This document shows positions 11,901-23,363 of a DNA stretch of 64,000 bases, piece by piece. Location of the stretch: NCBI RefSeq assembly GCF_025766255.1, contig NW_026516702.1, forward strand, positions 62,001 through 126,000, in the 5' to 3' direction. The DNA is from Zychaea mexicana (lineage: Eukaryota; Mucoromycota; Mucoromycetes; Mucorales; Lichtheimiaceae). Each line of letters opens with the position of its first letter. The stretch's first letter is position 1. The notes below the pieces were generated by a model, which searched no databases, was not told the origin of the DNA, and worked only from the letters and a program-made list of their open reading frames with translations. The position numbers and the translations under genes were made by a program.

Positions 11901-14900
11901 TTATAAACCTACATCTTCAGGAATGCCTTGGAATCCAGCCAAGTGGTCGACAACGCTTAATTCCATGCCAAACAGCCAGCAAATATTACAAGCCACAACA
12001 CTGGTGATCTTGTTCTGCTTATTCAGCCCTGGCATCGGCACCAATTTCGCAACTAGAGAAACTACTGACGTGTTGCGTTTTGCCTTTGATTAAGAATTAG
12101 TTTTATCTAAACCAATGAGAGCGAGGTCAACGTACATTCAACTTTTTTGGTATTGACTTGCAAATTATAGGCATCGCAGTCGGCGCTGTTCGATCGAGAG
12201 CCAGCTGATCAATGTCCAAGGTTGTAATATTTTCATTCTAACAATTACGTATTAGTGTAACCGACTCATGCATAGTATAGAAGAGCCTAAACATTAGCGT
12301 ACCAAACCGAGATGCTTTACTACTGTAAAGTATCGAAATTCAGACATGTGCAGCCGATAGGTTGTCTTGACAGAGTCCTCCTTGGATATATGGTGAAGAT
12401 CCCAGATAGCTAATACATCCACAAGCTTATCAATAACTGGTTTCATTATCTGGCCATTTCAGGTTGCAACTTTACCATCACTCATCACCACAACTAGCGA
12501 AAGTAAACTCGGAGAATTTGTGCTCTGACCCAGTCTTTCATGGCTTTGGCTAAGAACACTGGAGGCCTGCACAGAATCAGTTTCGGTAAAGCGAGGATCA
12601 CCAGAATATGAATTTGCGCTTTCATAGATGTCGCTCATTATTGACGCAGATGCACGTTCGGTATCATCGTTGCTTTCTTTGATATCTTCGGTTGGAAATA
12701 ATCGACGCATAAATCTCGGTTGCCACAAGATTAAGTCGTTTTGTAATATTTGGAAAACATCCCACACTTCCTTGGTCAAATTGAGCCGCGTTACAGGGAA
12801 ATGGCAGTTCACTACAGCAAGCTGCACTCAACGCATAAGCTTCTGACCATGTTGATTGACATCTACATGTGTTCATTACTTACTGAGGTTTCAATTGTAC
12901 GTTGTTTAAATATCATCGATGATTCTGCTTGATCTTCCATTGGTAATTTTTGCTTCTGCGATAGAGGGAGCGATTCGTTTTTGCATAGATACTCAAAGAT
13001 GTTGTTTGGAATATCCGATCCAGCTCCAAAGAAACTTGGTTTGGCTGCAGAAGCAGGATTGGCTCCAATAGAGCTTGCTGACGGTCGCAATGTTATTTCA
13101 AAGCTTGGACTTTGCATAGATTGAGACGATGTAAAAGGTATACCGGGTGTGTATCCTGAAGGTACAACTGTTTTGGAGGTAAACCAACATTGGGCTGCGT
13201 TGTCTAAGAACAGCCATATAAAATTAGTATCCTGCTCACTTAGGATGTCTTAACACTCTCATACCGTCTGCAAGCTGTAAGAAAACATTGATAAAACTGC
13301 AATCCACGTGGAGTTTCGTCGGCGTCTCCGCTCGAGCAGTACGCGGATAGCGCGAATGTACAGATCCTGCATCAACGTCACTATCGCCCACCTCCGAATT
13401 CCAATTGAGCACAAGCCGTTTGATATCCACACTCAATGTATCTGCATGTTGCAAGTCGTTAAACTCATCCCGTACACACACTTGGCTCATATCCGGAATA
13501 AAGAGCAGTATGCGAATAAAAGCACATTTTACGCGTAGCTTTTTGCGATGCTGGTGTTCCACCGAAGCTCGATCCAAATCTTCATATACTCTTTGGCTTA
13601 AAGTGTTATCTATCGCACTATAATAACGAATAAGCATGCAAAGTTTTTATAGCCAACACTTTCAAATAAGATAGTTTACCTTGTATCCACCTGTTCATTC
13701 GAGGTCCATGTAGAGGAAACATCCATAAGAGCGCAGACATAGTTCTCAAGACGGTCGACAATCTGCGCATCAATATGTAGTGTGAATGGTTGGAGATCCA
13801 TGCTGCTTTCCTCATCCAACGTTGATGCTATAAATTGTTATGTTAAGTATCTCTATGTGCCTTTGAAGGTATGACTAATGACTAACAAATGGAGGTTACC
13901 GTTTACGAATCTGCTAACTTCATGCCCCTGTTTCTTTTCCACGCGTAAACGAATTGCTTCACCTTTATTGGATTTGTTTTTACTCCTCTGTTGCTTCACA
14001 CTCGGAAACTCGGTCTCGTGCAGATAGTCATTTCGTATGCTTTCGTCGAACTCAAAGATGGGGTTGTACATGCCGTACTGCGTCTGCCGTATGCGTCTGG
14101 GTAACTCCTTGTAAAATTTTGCACAATCAGGTCGCTTGATCCACTCGCTTATTGAAAAGCCAGTTACTCGTATGTCGAGTATTGATAATGGAGACGAGTT
14201 GACGGTCGGGGATCCAGATGGTAGAGGGCTTGTGCCTTCCCGAGGAGGGGTGTGCCGTATGGAAATGTCCCGTTTTGTAGTTTCACGGTGGAACTGCTGA
14301 TGTCGCATGATTACCTGAGAAATGGACAATTTGAGATGACTGACATCTTTGAATCCATTACCATGTGTTGTTGTTGGCTCGTAACCATCAGCATACAGAA
14401 AGTAGCAATCGATTGTACTAATTTGCAGCTTAATTTTAAGCTGGGGTGCTGCTGTAGACGCTGTAGACGCTGCAGATTGTAAAGGAAATGCTGAAGATGC
14501 TGCGATTGGCCGTGATGACATGTGTGGGTCTTCGTTCTCTAAGGGCGTTTTGCGATCCAGTTGCTGTAAGTCTGCAAGAAGATCGAGTGGCCCTTCCGGT
14601 GACGATGGCTTTTCCGATGGTCCTGGATCAAGTGATACATCGCTCATCTTTTTCAAAAGGTCCACCAAGAATGCTGCTTGCCACGGGGTGATATAGGTAC
14701 AGATATGTGTGCACAGAAAGTCAATCTGCTTTATTACTGGAGCGTCCGTCGATTGTGGTGCGTTGAAAGGAAATGAAGGCCGCAGCTTGATTCGAATCCA
14801 GTTCTCTTTATCCATAGTTGTAAGCAAAAGAGCCTCATAAGGCTTGCTGGCTCCACCGGAATAGGTTGTTGACATTGAAGCACGGGTTTCTCGACGTGGA

Positions 14901-16043
14901 AAAGCACGCGGTGTCGTCGATCCACTCATATTGCTAGAATGAATAGATTGGTTTCCGTAAAAGAATGATCCCTCGCCTTCATTCGCCTCGTAGAATTCTG
15001 TTTGATCCAAGTCGCTTTCGTCATCGTTACTTTCATTCTTCTGAAGCGTTGTTTCACTCTTTGACGGGACTGAATAGAGGGATGAGCGGTTTGAGCGTAG
15101 CCATATTGTGGGCGATGCTATAGCAATGATTTTAATCGTTTCATTGGCGTCAGGTGAAAGGAAAACGCTCGATTCAACAAGAGGGGGCTGGGTAGACGTT
15201 TGCCTTGCGTTGAATTCAGGTGTTTCGTCAAAATATGAAATCCGGGGTATATGCAGATCAATAGAGTATTCTTCATCAGAATTTGTCGTTGGCGGCTTAT
15301 GGAGAATGCGAATCGTCGTATTTACTACGTCTATTTTGACCTTTGCTAGCATTTTGTCAATAATCCGTGTCAAGACTTGGAGTCCCTCAGTTCCAAAATC
15401 AGCATCAGCGGAAGTCGACTCGTGGATGGATTGCTGTATCGAATCCATCAACTCTTGGTCCTCCATTTCCGTCCGCAAAAAGTCGTCAGCAAAGTGCAAC
15501 GAAGATGACATAATGGGCGAGTCATCATCCTCTTGTGCGCGGGCTATCACAAGTCGGCCTATAGTTAATAGCCTTATCAAAATATATATTAAGATGATCA
15601 TCCAATCTTACTTCTTCTCGTAGGCTTCGTTGGTCGCAGCGTCAAATCCAGCCCTTGTACCTTGAGAGCAATATCGCCATTCCAAAAGTTTGACCATGGC
15701 AAAGAAGCACTAATACTTCCAACACGACCTTGTTCCAACATAAATGGTGTGTCCGCTATCCATTCGTTAAGTCGCTATATAAGAAGAAGACATCATAGTT
15801 CAAAAAACAGCAGCCAACAAACACGATACTCAGGAATAAAATACTTACCTCCAAATTCAGGGAAAGATCTCGCAACTCAACTGAGCCATTAACTAATTCA
15901 ATGTCAAAGTTTTCGAGATCCAAGTCACTGGCAAGGAATTGGCCGATCGCCTTGCGCAGCAGGAATTTATATAAACGTTTTTGAATGTTGGTCGGAAGAG
16001 TAAATGTGGACCACGCTGAGGGTATAAAATTCCACGGCTTCAT
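8913..16043 (-). CDS. ATG2: Autophagy-related protein 2 (Atg2), lipid-transfer scaffold
   Basis: Very large, about 15-exon minus-strand gene (roughly 2000 residues). The N-terminus starts at 16043 (MKPWNFIPSAWSTFTLP) and contains the chorein-like block NIQKRLYKFLLRKAIGQFL with LENFDIELVNGSVELRDLSL, typical of the Atg2/Vps13 superfamily. The C-terminus carries the Atg2-specific CAD-tip region: NLGAAAQTILAVPTEI, AVIRAVPIAVIKPMIGLTG, LRNSIDP, and ends after a last intron with DKYKR at 8913. Atg2 is a rod-shaped phospholipid transfer protein that, with Atg18 and Atg9, bridges ER and phagophore. Low-complexity Ser tracts occur in the tip region (about 9150-9190 and 10680-10770), and an inserted Asp-rich/Ala-rich loop lies around 9380-9450. 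Long exons (15565-13895 and 11660-10115) are open throughout, so the gene looks intact. Internal exon borders were not all resolved. Confidence 0.92.
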
Positions 16044-17356
16044 TTTGAATAACGGAACAATACAGGAATTTTTAAAGAGGAAAATGTAAAGAGACAAATA
16101 ATAAAGAAAAGAAAAGGGCACCGTTAGTGCCTTGACGAAAGCCAACCGAAGCTGTTCAAGTGACCAGAAGAACGAAGCAACTGACCATCTGCTTTATGAT
16201 CGGACTTTTGCTTGGCAAGAAAGGGGGCGCTTTTGGTTATATTTATTGAAAGCTTAGTATGTAGTATCATATCAGCGACAAGCATGATGCAAATGAGTGA
16301 TGTCTTGACTGCCAGCACAATACATACTGCCCTGATCTATGCAGGTCAATTATCGCTTACTTCTCCATTGTCCCGGGTATCTGTAAATACGGGGAATAGG
16401 ACGGCAGATGTGCGGTGTATTTTGACCTGAAATAAGCAACATAAATGATGGCTTGCTCTCCGTTTAACTCTTTCCTTTGGGCCGTAATACCATACCGTAA
16501 GACAATCCGTTGTCTTTGAGACAGATACGACCGCATGTTATCCTCTGAAGCAAAGAAAGCGATATGCTGATGGGAGGTTACACGAGCGAATACCATCTAT
16601 GCAGCATACTTACAGCTAGTAATGCCGCTCGGACCCGGGATATTGGCATGCTTAAACATGTTTTCATATGCAATGTATAGTCTATGATGTTTGTTGTGTT
16701 ATTCTCAAAAGAACAAGTGCTAATAATGGTGTGAAAAGGACGCGTAGCTAAAAAAAATATACGACTATGCTCAACAAAGAGTTTCCCTTCGCCATGCAAT
16801 AGATGGTTTTGGCGCTGTGTTGCTGAGTTTACATTGTAGACGCATTTTTACAACTTAAGCGCAGTGTACTTCTTGTAGGTGGCGCAATTGATGTGTTGAT
16901 ATGGACGGTCTGTAACAGTACCAAAGCCACATGAGATAAGCCTTTCCTGCGAGCATGGCACCCACGTTATCAAATAGTTCTATACGCAGTCAAGACATCA
17001 GGCTTTATTCCACTTTTAGCAATATCATCTCTAGCTATTAAAATTCATTCAGTTGCTGAACCTCAAGGAAATATATCTTATGTATATATGCGCACAACGG
17101 TGCTCAAATGTAGACTGTGCATACTACAAAGGCTAACTCCAGCGGTGTATTGGCTTTAGCTGAAAGAGGAGGATCGATGTTTTAATAATCGTATAAATAA
17201 CAAATTGCGTATGTCGGTCTTGACAGGAATAGAAAATATGACCTGCCATTAAGTTCGAGGGGCAAATGAGAAAGAAGTGAAACTCTACAGTGTAAAAAAA
17301 AGAGGAAGAGATACTCGACGTTATGCAAGGATAATAATATTAGGCGAGAATGGTAT
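16044..17356. other. 1.3 kb intergenic, no convincing gene
   Basis: Between the Atg2 start and the LRR-gene stop. Minus-strand ORFs at 16578-16799, 16357-16596 and 16124-16318 can be chained in frame only through 17- and 24-nt gaps bounded by GT..AG, far shorter than the introns of neighbouring genes. I therefore call nothing. Part of this DNA must be the Atg2 promoter. Confidence 0.45.
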
Positions 17357-19710
17357 TTAGAAAAGCACAAAGGCAAGTGCAACCAAAGCAAAGGTAGTAA
17401 GTGTCATAAGGTTGACGCGAGTCGAGCTACCAGCACCTGGGCGAGTAGTTCCGACGATACAGTCAGTGGCGCATTGGAACGCCATACTGTCCGGATTGCC
17501 AACGATCGTCTGATCGGGGCAAAGTTGGAACTGATTAGGGGTCATGTAGCAGTATCCAAGTGCACGTGGAGCCATGAAGCTCGGGAATTGGCCGTTTAGA
17601 GCGTTATAGTTGAGTTGAATGTACTCTAATGCAGCAAGTGTTCCGAATTCATTGGGAATCGCGCCGTTGAGTCCATTATGTCCAAGCATACTACAATATA
17701 TACAAGATCAGTAAGCCAACTGGGCCTTCCAAACATCATGTCTTTTTCGCTATCTCCTTACATGCGCTTCAAATTCTGTAACTTGCCAACACTTGGGGAG
17801 ATGTTTCCTCGCAAGCGGTTGTTTGAAAGATCCCTAAAATATTGTTTAGTTTCGCTGTACACACTAGTTCCCCCCTTGCATTGCACTCACAAGTACTCGA
17901 GATTAACCAAGTTATATAAGGATTCGGGGATAGAACCGTTCAGCATTTGATGAGATAGTAGCCTAAATGGTAACACACAGATTAATGGCTATGTAACGTG
18001 TCGATCTTTCTGTAACATACAATGAGGTAAGTCCCGTAATGTTGCCGATGGTTTCAGGAATAGGTCCAAGAATGTGGTTGTCTTTAAGATTACTGCAAGT
18101 GAAAGAATAGTAATAGTAAAGATGGGAGTGAGCAGATTTGATTATGTATGTCCCCTTAACGATATTGTGCTTACAAGGTTTGGAGAGCAGTCAAGCTTCC
18201 AAGGCCGGTAGGGATAACGCCATTGATCTGGTTGTTATCGAGTACGCTAAATAACGTGGAATAGCATACAATTAATAATGATTGGCATCGCAAAACATAG
18301 GAAAAGTCTTTATCAGAGGAAGAATATCACTCACAGGCTCACAAGGTTTGTCAGACTGAGAACAGCAGCAGGGAAGGGACCCGTCAAATTGTTGTTGCTC
18401 AAGTAGATATCTAGTGGATGAAAAACGATCAGTAACTTATAATGCGAGTACGAACTTATTCAACGTCGTTCTAACCTGTCAGCGTAAGAACACTGCTCCA
18501 TGAATCAGGGATAGAGCCAGTGAACGAGTTATTCTTGAGGTGGCTAAGTAGAGAGAGAGAAAGAGATTAAAAAATTTAAGTTCGAATTGTTTCTAAAAAA
18601 AGATAATGTCTTACATGCTGCTTAACATGGGCATATTCTGGAAAGCGGGCAGACCACCGCCCATCTCATTAACATCTAAGTTCCTGAATTATCCAGTTAG
18701 AGCATCATCAAACTGCTGCGTTATTACAGATGTGTATAGACGAACTTACAGAAAACGAAGGCTGGCCATATTGCTGGATAATGATGCTGGAACCGAGCCC
18801 GAGATTTGGTTGTTGCTCAGATCCCTAAAATGGCGTCAGGCGCTTGTGAGCTTAATTTTTACTTTAAAAAAATAAACACACAACATGGAAATATAAGCGT
18901 TGTAGTCTTACAGTGTCATCAAGTTTGGTAACGAGCCAAAGACATCAGGAAGAGCACCGGCGAGGTTATTGTAGGGCAATTCTCTAATAAAGGTTATTTT
19001 CTTATTAGAATCGTTCTTTTCTTTCTTGAGCAGAAAATCAACTTTTTCCGTTACACTTTGGTCACAGCTCCGTTGTTGCAGCTAACGCCAAACCAGCCAT
19101 TGCAACAACTGGTCATATCGGTGCCCGACCATCCAGTGGAGATCACCCACGAGTTGCCGTTCAGTGAGTTGAAGATTTGTTTGAGAGCAGAGCATGCGGT
19201 TTCGCTGACTACGCCGGTACCTACAGGATCCTCGCTAGGGGCAGGGGCAACTGCACTATCACTCGCAGCGGGTGCAGCCTCGCTTGCGGTCGGTGAAGCT
19301 GAGTCAATAGCGTCGGGTGGTGTTGCTGCATCAGATGGTGCGGTGGCGCCTGTGTCGTCGCTGGGCGTAGGGTCTGTTGTGCCGTCGCCAGTGTCTGTAC
19401 CGTCGGTGACATCGCCAGAGCCGTCGGGGACATCGCCAGAGCCGTCGGTGCCGTCAACAGAGCCGTCGGTGATATCGCCAGAACCGTCGGTACCGTCAAC
19501 AGAGCCATCGTTACCAGTTCCAGGATCGGTTGTGCCGCTTCCGTCTAAATGAAAAGTTCAAAAAAGTGGAGCGTGAGCTCGCGCGCCTCTCTGGTTGTCT
19601 GCGCTGTGCCTACAAACACGCTACTCACCGTCTTGTGCTTGGACGGCTACAGCCAGTAAGAGTACTGTGCAAAGAAAAAAGAGAAGTAGTAGTGGGCTGT
19701 GTATCTTCAT
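17357..19710 (-). CDS. Secreted, GPI-anchor-type leucine-rich-repeat protein
   Basis: Starts at the ATG at 19708-19710 with a clear signal peptide (MKIHSPLLLLFFLCTVLLLA). A second exon encodes a 120-residue Asp/Gly/Ser/Thr-, then Ala/Ser/Pro-rich stalk containing a 7-residue repeat (see 19406-19510), followed by an LRR N-cap with paired cysteines (CSALKQIF, SGTDMTSCCNGWFGVSC). About ten plant-type LRRs (LxxNNLxGxIPxxLxxLxxL) follow, each on its own exon of 68-76 nt with short introns. The C-terminal exon has a Cys-containing cap (GYCYMTPNQFQLCPDQ, FQCATDC) and a hydrophobic tail ending FALVALAFVLF at 17357, as expected for a GPI-attachment signal. It is likely a cell-surface or wall protein; ligand unknown. 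It is divergent from the C2 gene. Confidence 0.85.
19406..19510 (-). repeat. Coding minisatellite, five 21-bp units
   Basis: Five tandem 21-bp units lie in the stalk exon of the LRR protein, at 19406, 19427, 19448, 19469 and 19490. On the coding strand they give alternating 7-residue units of the type DGSGDVT and DGSVDGT. The first two units differ at a single base, as do several positions among the rest, so it is a candidate length-variable site. Confidence 0.85.
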
Positions 19711-20060
19711 TATGTGGACGTGGTAGTAGGGAAGGTAAAAGGAGAGGGAGAGAAAGAGAGAGAAAAGAAGGAAATAAGATCGAGGGCGGTCTTTATCAGG
19801 CACAGGTAGCAGTGGAAAATAGCCAAAAATAAAAAAAATGGCTGTGTTTGCGGATATCTTTGGGCTGCCCTTGTGTAACCCTTAAAGGACTTGACTTTTG
19901 GACATCAGACACGTGAAGCTTTTTTTAGGATCACAGCTGTTCAAAGAGAGCCCAGTGTAACAAGCGCATGGTTTAAACATGCGCAGTGCGATGCTGATTA
20001 TATTTTTTTCTTCTCTTTTCTCTCTCTTCTTCATTCTCACTCATCCCTGATCATTTCCTC
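19711..20060. promoter_or_regulatory. Shared 350-bp divergent promoter region
   Basis: Lies between the LRR-protein start (minus) and the C2-protein start (plus). It holds a purine-rich GA stretch (19738-19775) and a CT-rich tract (about 20008-20045) just before the C2 start, as common in fungal promoters. No specific operator recognised. Confidence 0.4.
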
Positions 20061-20762
20061 ATGTCCAACTTGAAGCTTCGTATTGGCGTCATTGGTGCCC
20101 GCAACCTTGCCGCAGCGTATGTTTTGTGTTTTCTTTCACCGATCCCTTCCAGCTTTATTGACGTTCTTCCTTATCCGTGTAGTGACAAAACAGGCTACTC
20201 AGATCCTTATGTGGTCTTTCGCGTAGAGTAAGTACCAGAAACGGATAGGCAGGATAAAGGAGGCTACAGGAATGCTTAGACATATGGTATGTGCAACAGC
20301 GACAAGAAGTACACCACCAAGGTGATCAAGCAGACGTTGGATCCCGTTTGGAACTACGAGTTTGAAATCCCTATTGGTGCTGACAAGGTGCCAAGACCAT
20401 TCAACGTGACAGTATGGGACAAGGACACCTTTGGACGTGATTTCCTTGGCGAAATCTCGATTCCTGTCAAAAACTGCTTCGACCGCAATGCTGGTGGTGT
20501 TGCTGACGGTATGCCTCGCCACTACAACGACCCTCAAAACTTACCACAGTGGTTTGGTCTCAACAAGCGGAGCGAGAAAAGTAACATTTCCGGTGAAGTT
20601 CAGATTAAATTTGGCTTTATTGAGCAGCATGTCCGAGACCCTCAGCAGTAAGTTGATCATACGTGATCGTATAGGTGTTGTCAAGAAAGCTACAGCTGAT
20701 ATCCCAATTTGATTGTTAGATACGCTGACGCTTGGGAGCAGCTATTTGGCCCAAGTAACTGA
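20061..20762 (+). CDS. Single C2-domain protein (like the C2 domain of Psd2)
   Basis: Four exons: MSNLKLRIGVIGARNLAA, then DKTGYSDPYVVFRV, then the main exon from about 20291, then YADAWEQLFGPSN with stop at 20760-20762. The main exon has TLDPVWNYEFEIPI, NVTVWDKDTFGRDFLGEI, PQWFGLNKRSEKSNISGE and VQIKFGFIE. Ca2+-binding loop aspartates are present (DKTGYSD and DKDTFGRD). The segment after the last strands matches the C2 domain found in type II phosphatidylserine decarboxylases, but here it is a stand-alone protein of about 180 residues. A Ca2+-dependent phospholipid-binding role is expected from the family; the actual pathway is unknown. It could be an independent paralog of, or a fragment derived from, a PSD2 gene. 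Transcribed divergently from the LRR gene. Confidence 0.85.
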
Positions 20763-21774
20763 AGCATTCGGCCTTAATTACCGCTTATATCAGCCCCTAC
20801 TGTCCTCATGTGGGGATTCGAAAGAAGCAACTGTACAAAATCAATCATCCAAAGCAGTAGAACATCCTCGATTCCCTTCAACACCACCCCTGAAAACGCA
20901 TCAATTTGAAATAGACAATCTTAGTAAATATATCATTAATTGAAAAGAAAGCGTTTGATCCTTAAGCATCTTTTGCTTTTCTATTTTAAACGTCTCCTTG
21001 CCAATGCACGCATACCAGCTTTGGCAGGTAATGATGTTGTGTGTAACATGAAATCGTCTGTCTTGCCAACTATCATAGCAGAAATCAGATCTCCTCAAGA
21101 ACCACTCTGTTCTATGTGAGACCGCTCGTTGTAAATTGAATATGGGATATCATATTGTGCTGCTATCAGTCTGCTTTACAGATCTTGTCCTTCATGTATA
21201 CTTAAGAACTAAACTCTCACCAAGTGCAAAATACATATTGTTAGGCAGCATAAGTTTTACGGAGCTTTTTGATCGAATATATATACCCAAATGTTTATTA
21301 GTCAAGCAACATAAACGCAAACATCCATTCAGTGTTTAATAATGGCTAAAAGCAGCGTTGATACCAGGATGGTCTCTGCTCATATGTCGTAGACGCACAA
21401 ACTTGGCGCAATAAGTATCAGTAACCCGCGGCTGTATATGGTTGCATTGAACGCATTTCTGTCAAACTATCAGAGGCACTAGGAGTCAAGTAGCAAATTT
21501 CCTTTACCACAAATTCTTCATCAGGATTGCGATTGCAGACAAGTAACTACTAATAGTGCTATTAATAAAAAGATATTATCTACAGTAAGTTGAACTTTAT
21601 AAATAACTGAAAGATTGATGTAACTTTGGTGACTGTGTCATTGTCGATGCGCTGTGGATCATATCCCACTCATTACGTCGCGTGGGAAAAATGTGCCTAT
21701 TTTATTCGCGCGTTTGGCAGTTTTGGCTTTTCTCTTTCTTCCACTGTCAGAAAACATACCGCAACTTCCTAGAC
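20763..21774. other. 1 kb intergenic, nothing recognised
   Basis: AT-rich DNA between the C2 gene and the aminotransferase. Short ORFs on both strands have no recognisable domain. It presumably contains the C2-gene 3' end and the aminotransferase promoter. Confidence 0.45.
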
Positions 21775-23331
21775 ATGGCCGGAAACAATCGTAATGCCTG
21801 GAACGTACGCTCTTCAAACGTGTCAAAGCGCGCTCATAATCCCATTCGCCAAATCGTTGATAAACTGAAGGTTGATCCCCAAGCCCAAAAGTCGTTCATA
21901 AGTCTGTCTGTTGGTACGTATATTATTTAAAAAGGATTTCGAAGTACATGTACTTAAGACCCATGATTCATCAGGCGATCCAACCGTTTTCGGTAACTTC
22001 AATGTGGACCAAAGTGCCAATGATGCTATTGCCAAGCAATTATATACGTTCAAACACAATGGCTATCCACCTGCTCATGGTATATACAACTGTTATTACT
22101 TTAACAAAGACCTGTACAGCCAGTTACTGAGTTGTTGTCTTCATTGAAGGTACCGTGCAAGCCCGAGACGCTGTCGCTCGCAAGTTCGGAATCCCGGATA
22201 AGGCGCCACTTACGGCTAATGATGTAATCTTAACCAACGGTTGCTCGGGTGCTTTGGAAATTTGCTTTAACGTACTCTGTAACCCCGGCCAAAACATTTT
22301 GCTTCCTTGCCCCGGCTTCTCGCTGTATCGCAGCTTGGCTGATATCAAGCAGGTTGAGGGCCGCTACTATCGCCTAATGCCTGAGAAAAACTGGCAAGTT
22401 GACCTTGAACACTTGGAATCATTGATTGATGACAATACTGCTGCCATTCTGGTCAATAACCCATCAAATCCATGCGGATCTGTGTACCCGCGCGAGCACC
22501 TTGAAGCCATCCTTGCCGTGGCTGCCAAGCACCACGTTCCCATCATTGCTGATGAGATTTACTGTGATTTGGTATTTGAGGGCAATACATTTCACCCAAT
22601 GGCATCGCTTACGCAAGATGTGCCCATCCTGTCGGTCGGCGGCTTGGCCAAGAAATGGCTCGTACCTGGATGGCGTGTCGGGTGGATCTTGATCCAGGAT
22701 CGTCATGATGTTTTAAACAAGGAAGTCCGAGAGGGTTTGTTGAACTTGTCGCAAGTTATTCTCGGTCCAAACTCGGCTTCCCAAGGTGCATTGGATGATA
22801 TCTTGCATCATACGCCGCAATCCTTCTATGATGATACCATCAAGCAGTTGGAGGTATGCTTTTTTAAAACACAGTTCTATTTCTTTTCAAAACTGACCTC
22901 TACCTATTTTTTCTTAGCACAACACAAGCCTCAGCCTTTCAGCAGTATCTAATATTGATGGGTTGAACCCAGTAACGCCCCAAGGTGCCATGTACATGAT
23001 GGTAATCTTTCACTGGAAAACAAACGCATTGTTGATCTGTTAGTAACCACAAAGCTGGTATAGGTTGGCATCGATATTGAAAAATTCAAGGACATCGCGT
23101 CTGACGTAGAGTTCAGTCAGAAGCTCGTTGCGGAAGAGAATGTTTTATGTTTGCCAGGACAGGTACTAAAAAAATTGAGCGGGCTAGCGTTTCACCGGAT
23201 CAATTATTAACATAACGTAATAGTGTTTCGATTATCCCAACTATATTCGCATTGTAATCACCCCACCAGCAGACTGCCTTGCTGAAGCATATGAACGCAT
23301 GGCTCAGTTCTGCGCAAGACACCGCAAATAG
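21775..23331 (+). CDS. Tyrosine aminotransferase (PLP-dependent, class I/II)
   Basis: Catalyses transamination of tyrosine to 4-hydroxyphenylpyruvate, first step of tyrosine catabolism. The start ATG at 21775 gives MAGNNRNAWNVRSSNVS. Exons join in frame: SLSVGDPTVFGNFNVDQSA, YPPAHGTVQARDAVARKFG, then the large exon with ILTNGCSGALEICFNVL, NNPSNPCGSVYPREHLE, the aspartate/tyrosine block IADEIYCDLVFEG, and the PLP-lysine region SVGGLAKKWLVPGWRVGW. Two small exons (IDGLNPVTPQGAMYMM and VGIDIEKFKDIASDVEFSQK, then LCLPGQ) and the last exon (CFDYPNYIRIVITPPAD) follow, with stop at 23329-23331. The GLAKxWLVPGWRxGW signature is specific to tyrosine aminotransferases rather than the AspC group. No targeting peptide is evident. 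It converges on SEN2 with only 32 bp between the stop codons. Confidence 0.93.
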
Positions 23332-23363
23332 ACACTAGAATAAGTTGTACTACTTGTAAAATA

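Noticed and set aside
16270..16799. Minus-strand chain of three ORFs that could make a protein of about 165 residues
   Set aside because: It needs introns of 17 and 24 nt; neighbouring introns are 50-100 nt, and no family is recognised.
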